Shown: one piece after another, positions 5,617 through 5,755 of the stretch
How the letters are laid out: each line of letters opens with the position of its first letter
How positions within the stretch are numbered: the first letter of the stretch is position 1
Origin: Gallionella sp.
Lineage (GTDB): Bacteria; Pseudomonadota; Gammaproteobacteria; Burkholderiales; Gallionellaceae
Direction of reading: 5' to 3'
Assembly (NCBI GenBank): GCA_025362155.1
Contig: JANYHX010000211.1
Location: forward strand, 1 to 5,755
Length of the DNA: 5,755 bases
Made by a program: the position numbers and the translations under genes
The notes under the pieces: generated by a model
Seen by the model: only the letters and a program-made list of their open reading frames with translations
What the model was told of the DNA's origin: nothing
Databases searched by the model: none

Positions 5617-5755
5617 GGGGACGACTTGGCTTCGACGTGGGTTACAAAGCAGCGTAGGGCATACCGAGGACCCGCCACCTCGTAAATCAGCTGGAAAAAA
5701 CTAGTCGCAAACGACGAAAAGTACGCTTTAGCAGCTTAGTCTGCTAGACCTCACA
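5617..5755 (+). ncRNA. ssrA: tmRNA (ssrA), 5' portion; 3' part beyond right edge
   Basis: Transfer-messenger RNA rescues stalled ribosomes with SmpB by acting as an alanyl-tRNA and then as a template for a degradation tag. The mature 5' end is placed at GGGGACG (5617), which forms the acceptor stem with the 3' end outside the window, followed by the conserved GGCTTCGACG of the tRNA-like domain. CGAGG (5665-5669) and CCTCG (5678-5682) can form a pseudoknot 1 stem. TAGTC just before the resume codon is the SmpB-dependent registration element. The tag frame starts at GCA 5707 (nucleotide 91; E. coli is at 90) and encodes ANDEKYALAA, ending with TAG 5737-5739. E. coli has ANDENYALAA. One-piece (not permuted) organisation is indicated by the 5' half lying upstream of the tag. 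About 139 of a usual 350-400 bases are present. Confidence 0.98.
5707..5739 (+). other. tmRNA proteolysis-tag reading frame (ANDEKYALAA)
   Basis: Ten codons plus TAG encode ANDEKYALAA; with the alanine from charged tmRNA the appended tag is A-ANDEKYALAA. The C-terminal ALAA is the ClpXP/ClpAP recognition end. Compared with the E. coli tag, one residue differs (Lys for Asn at position 5). Confidence 0.95.

Noticed and set aside
1..5755. CRISPR array, tRNA genes, intact insertion sequence or phage genes
   Set aside because: No regularly spaced direct repeats, no cloverleaf sequences other than the tmRNA part, and no transposase, integrase or phage-like reading frame were found.

Overview
The window is a piece of a bacterial chromosome, most likely from a betaproteobacterium (a Nitrosomonadales- or Gallionellaceae-like lineage is my best guess). 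The evidence is the GyrA and UbiG sequences, the close proximity of ubiG, gph and ssrA, and a tmRNA tag reading ANDEKYALAA. The flanking genes are moderately GC-rich. The middle (about 3115-3875) is visibly more A/T-rich.

Layout. (1) 1-2256, minus strand: gyrA, DNA gyrase subunit A, running off the left edge with its last C-terminal residues missing. (2) 2257-2418: a divergent intergenic region with a likely extended -10 promoter in each direction. (3) 2419-3114, plus: ubiG, the ubiquinone O-methyltransferase. (4) 3125-3816, plus: a complete VapB/VapC (PIN-domain RNase) toxin-antitoxin operon with its own promoter and palindromic operator. (5) 3875-4884, plus: a broken gene for a secreted, zincin-like metallopeptidase module. 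It carries a frameshift at a run of nine C and is cut off one codon after its HEYGHALGIGH zinc site by a dispersed REP-like repeat. (6) 4881-5573, plus: gph, a HAD-family phosphoglycolate phosphatase whose first dozen codons lie largely within the second, inverted copy of that repeat. (7) 5617-5755, plus: the 5' part of ssrA (tmRNA), including the complete tag reading frame, running off the right edge.

How it fits together. gyrA, ubiG, gph and ssrA are ordinary housekeeping genes. From memory, ubiG and gph are usually direct neighbours in betaproteobacteria. The roughly 1.8 kb between them here (vapBC, peptidase remnant and repeat pair) therefore reads as an accessory insertion into a core operon. 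gph now starts by an ATGA overlap with the stop of the broken peptidase, so its expression may depend on that remnant's transcript.

I see no CRISPR array, no intact transposase, no tRNA gene and no convincing undescribed multi-gene system. The points most worth a second look are the C9 tract, the repeat-generated junction with gph, and the inserted block itself.
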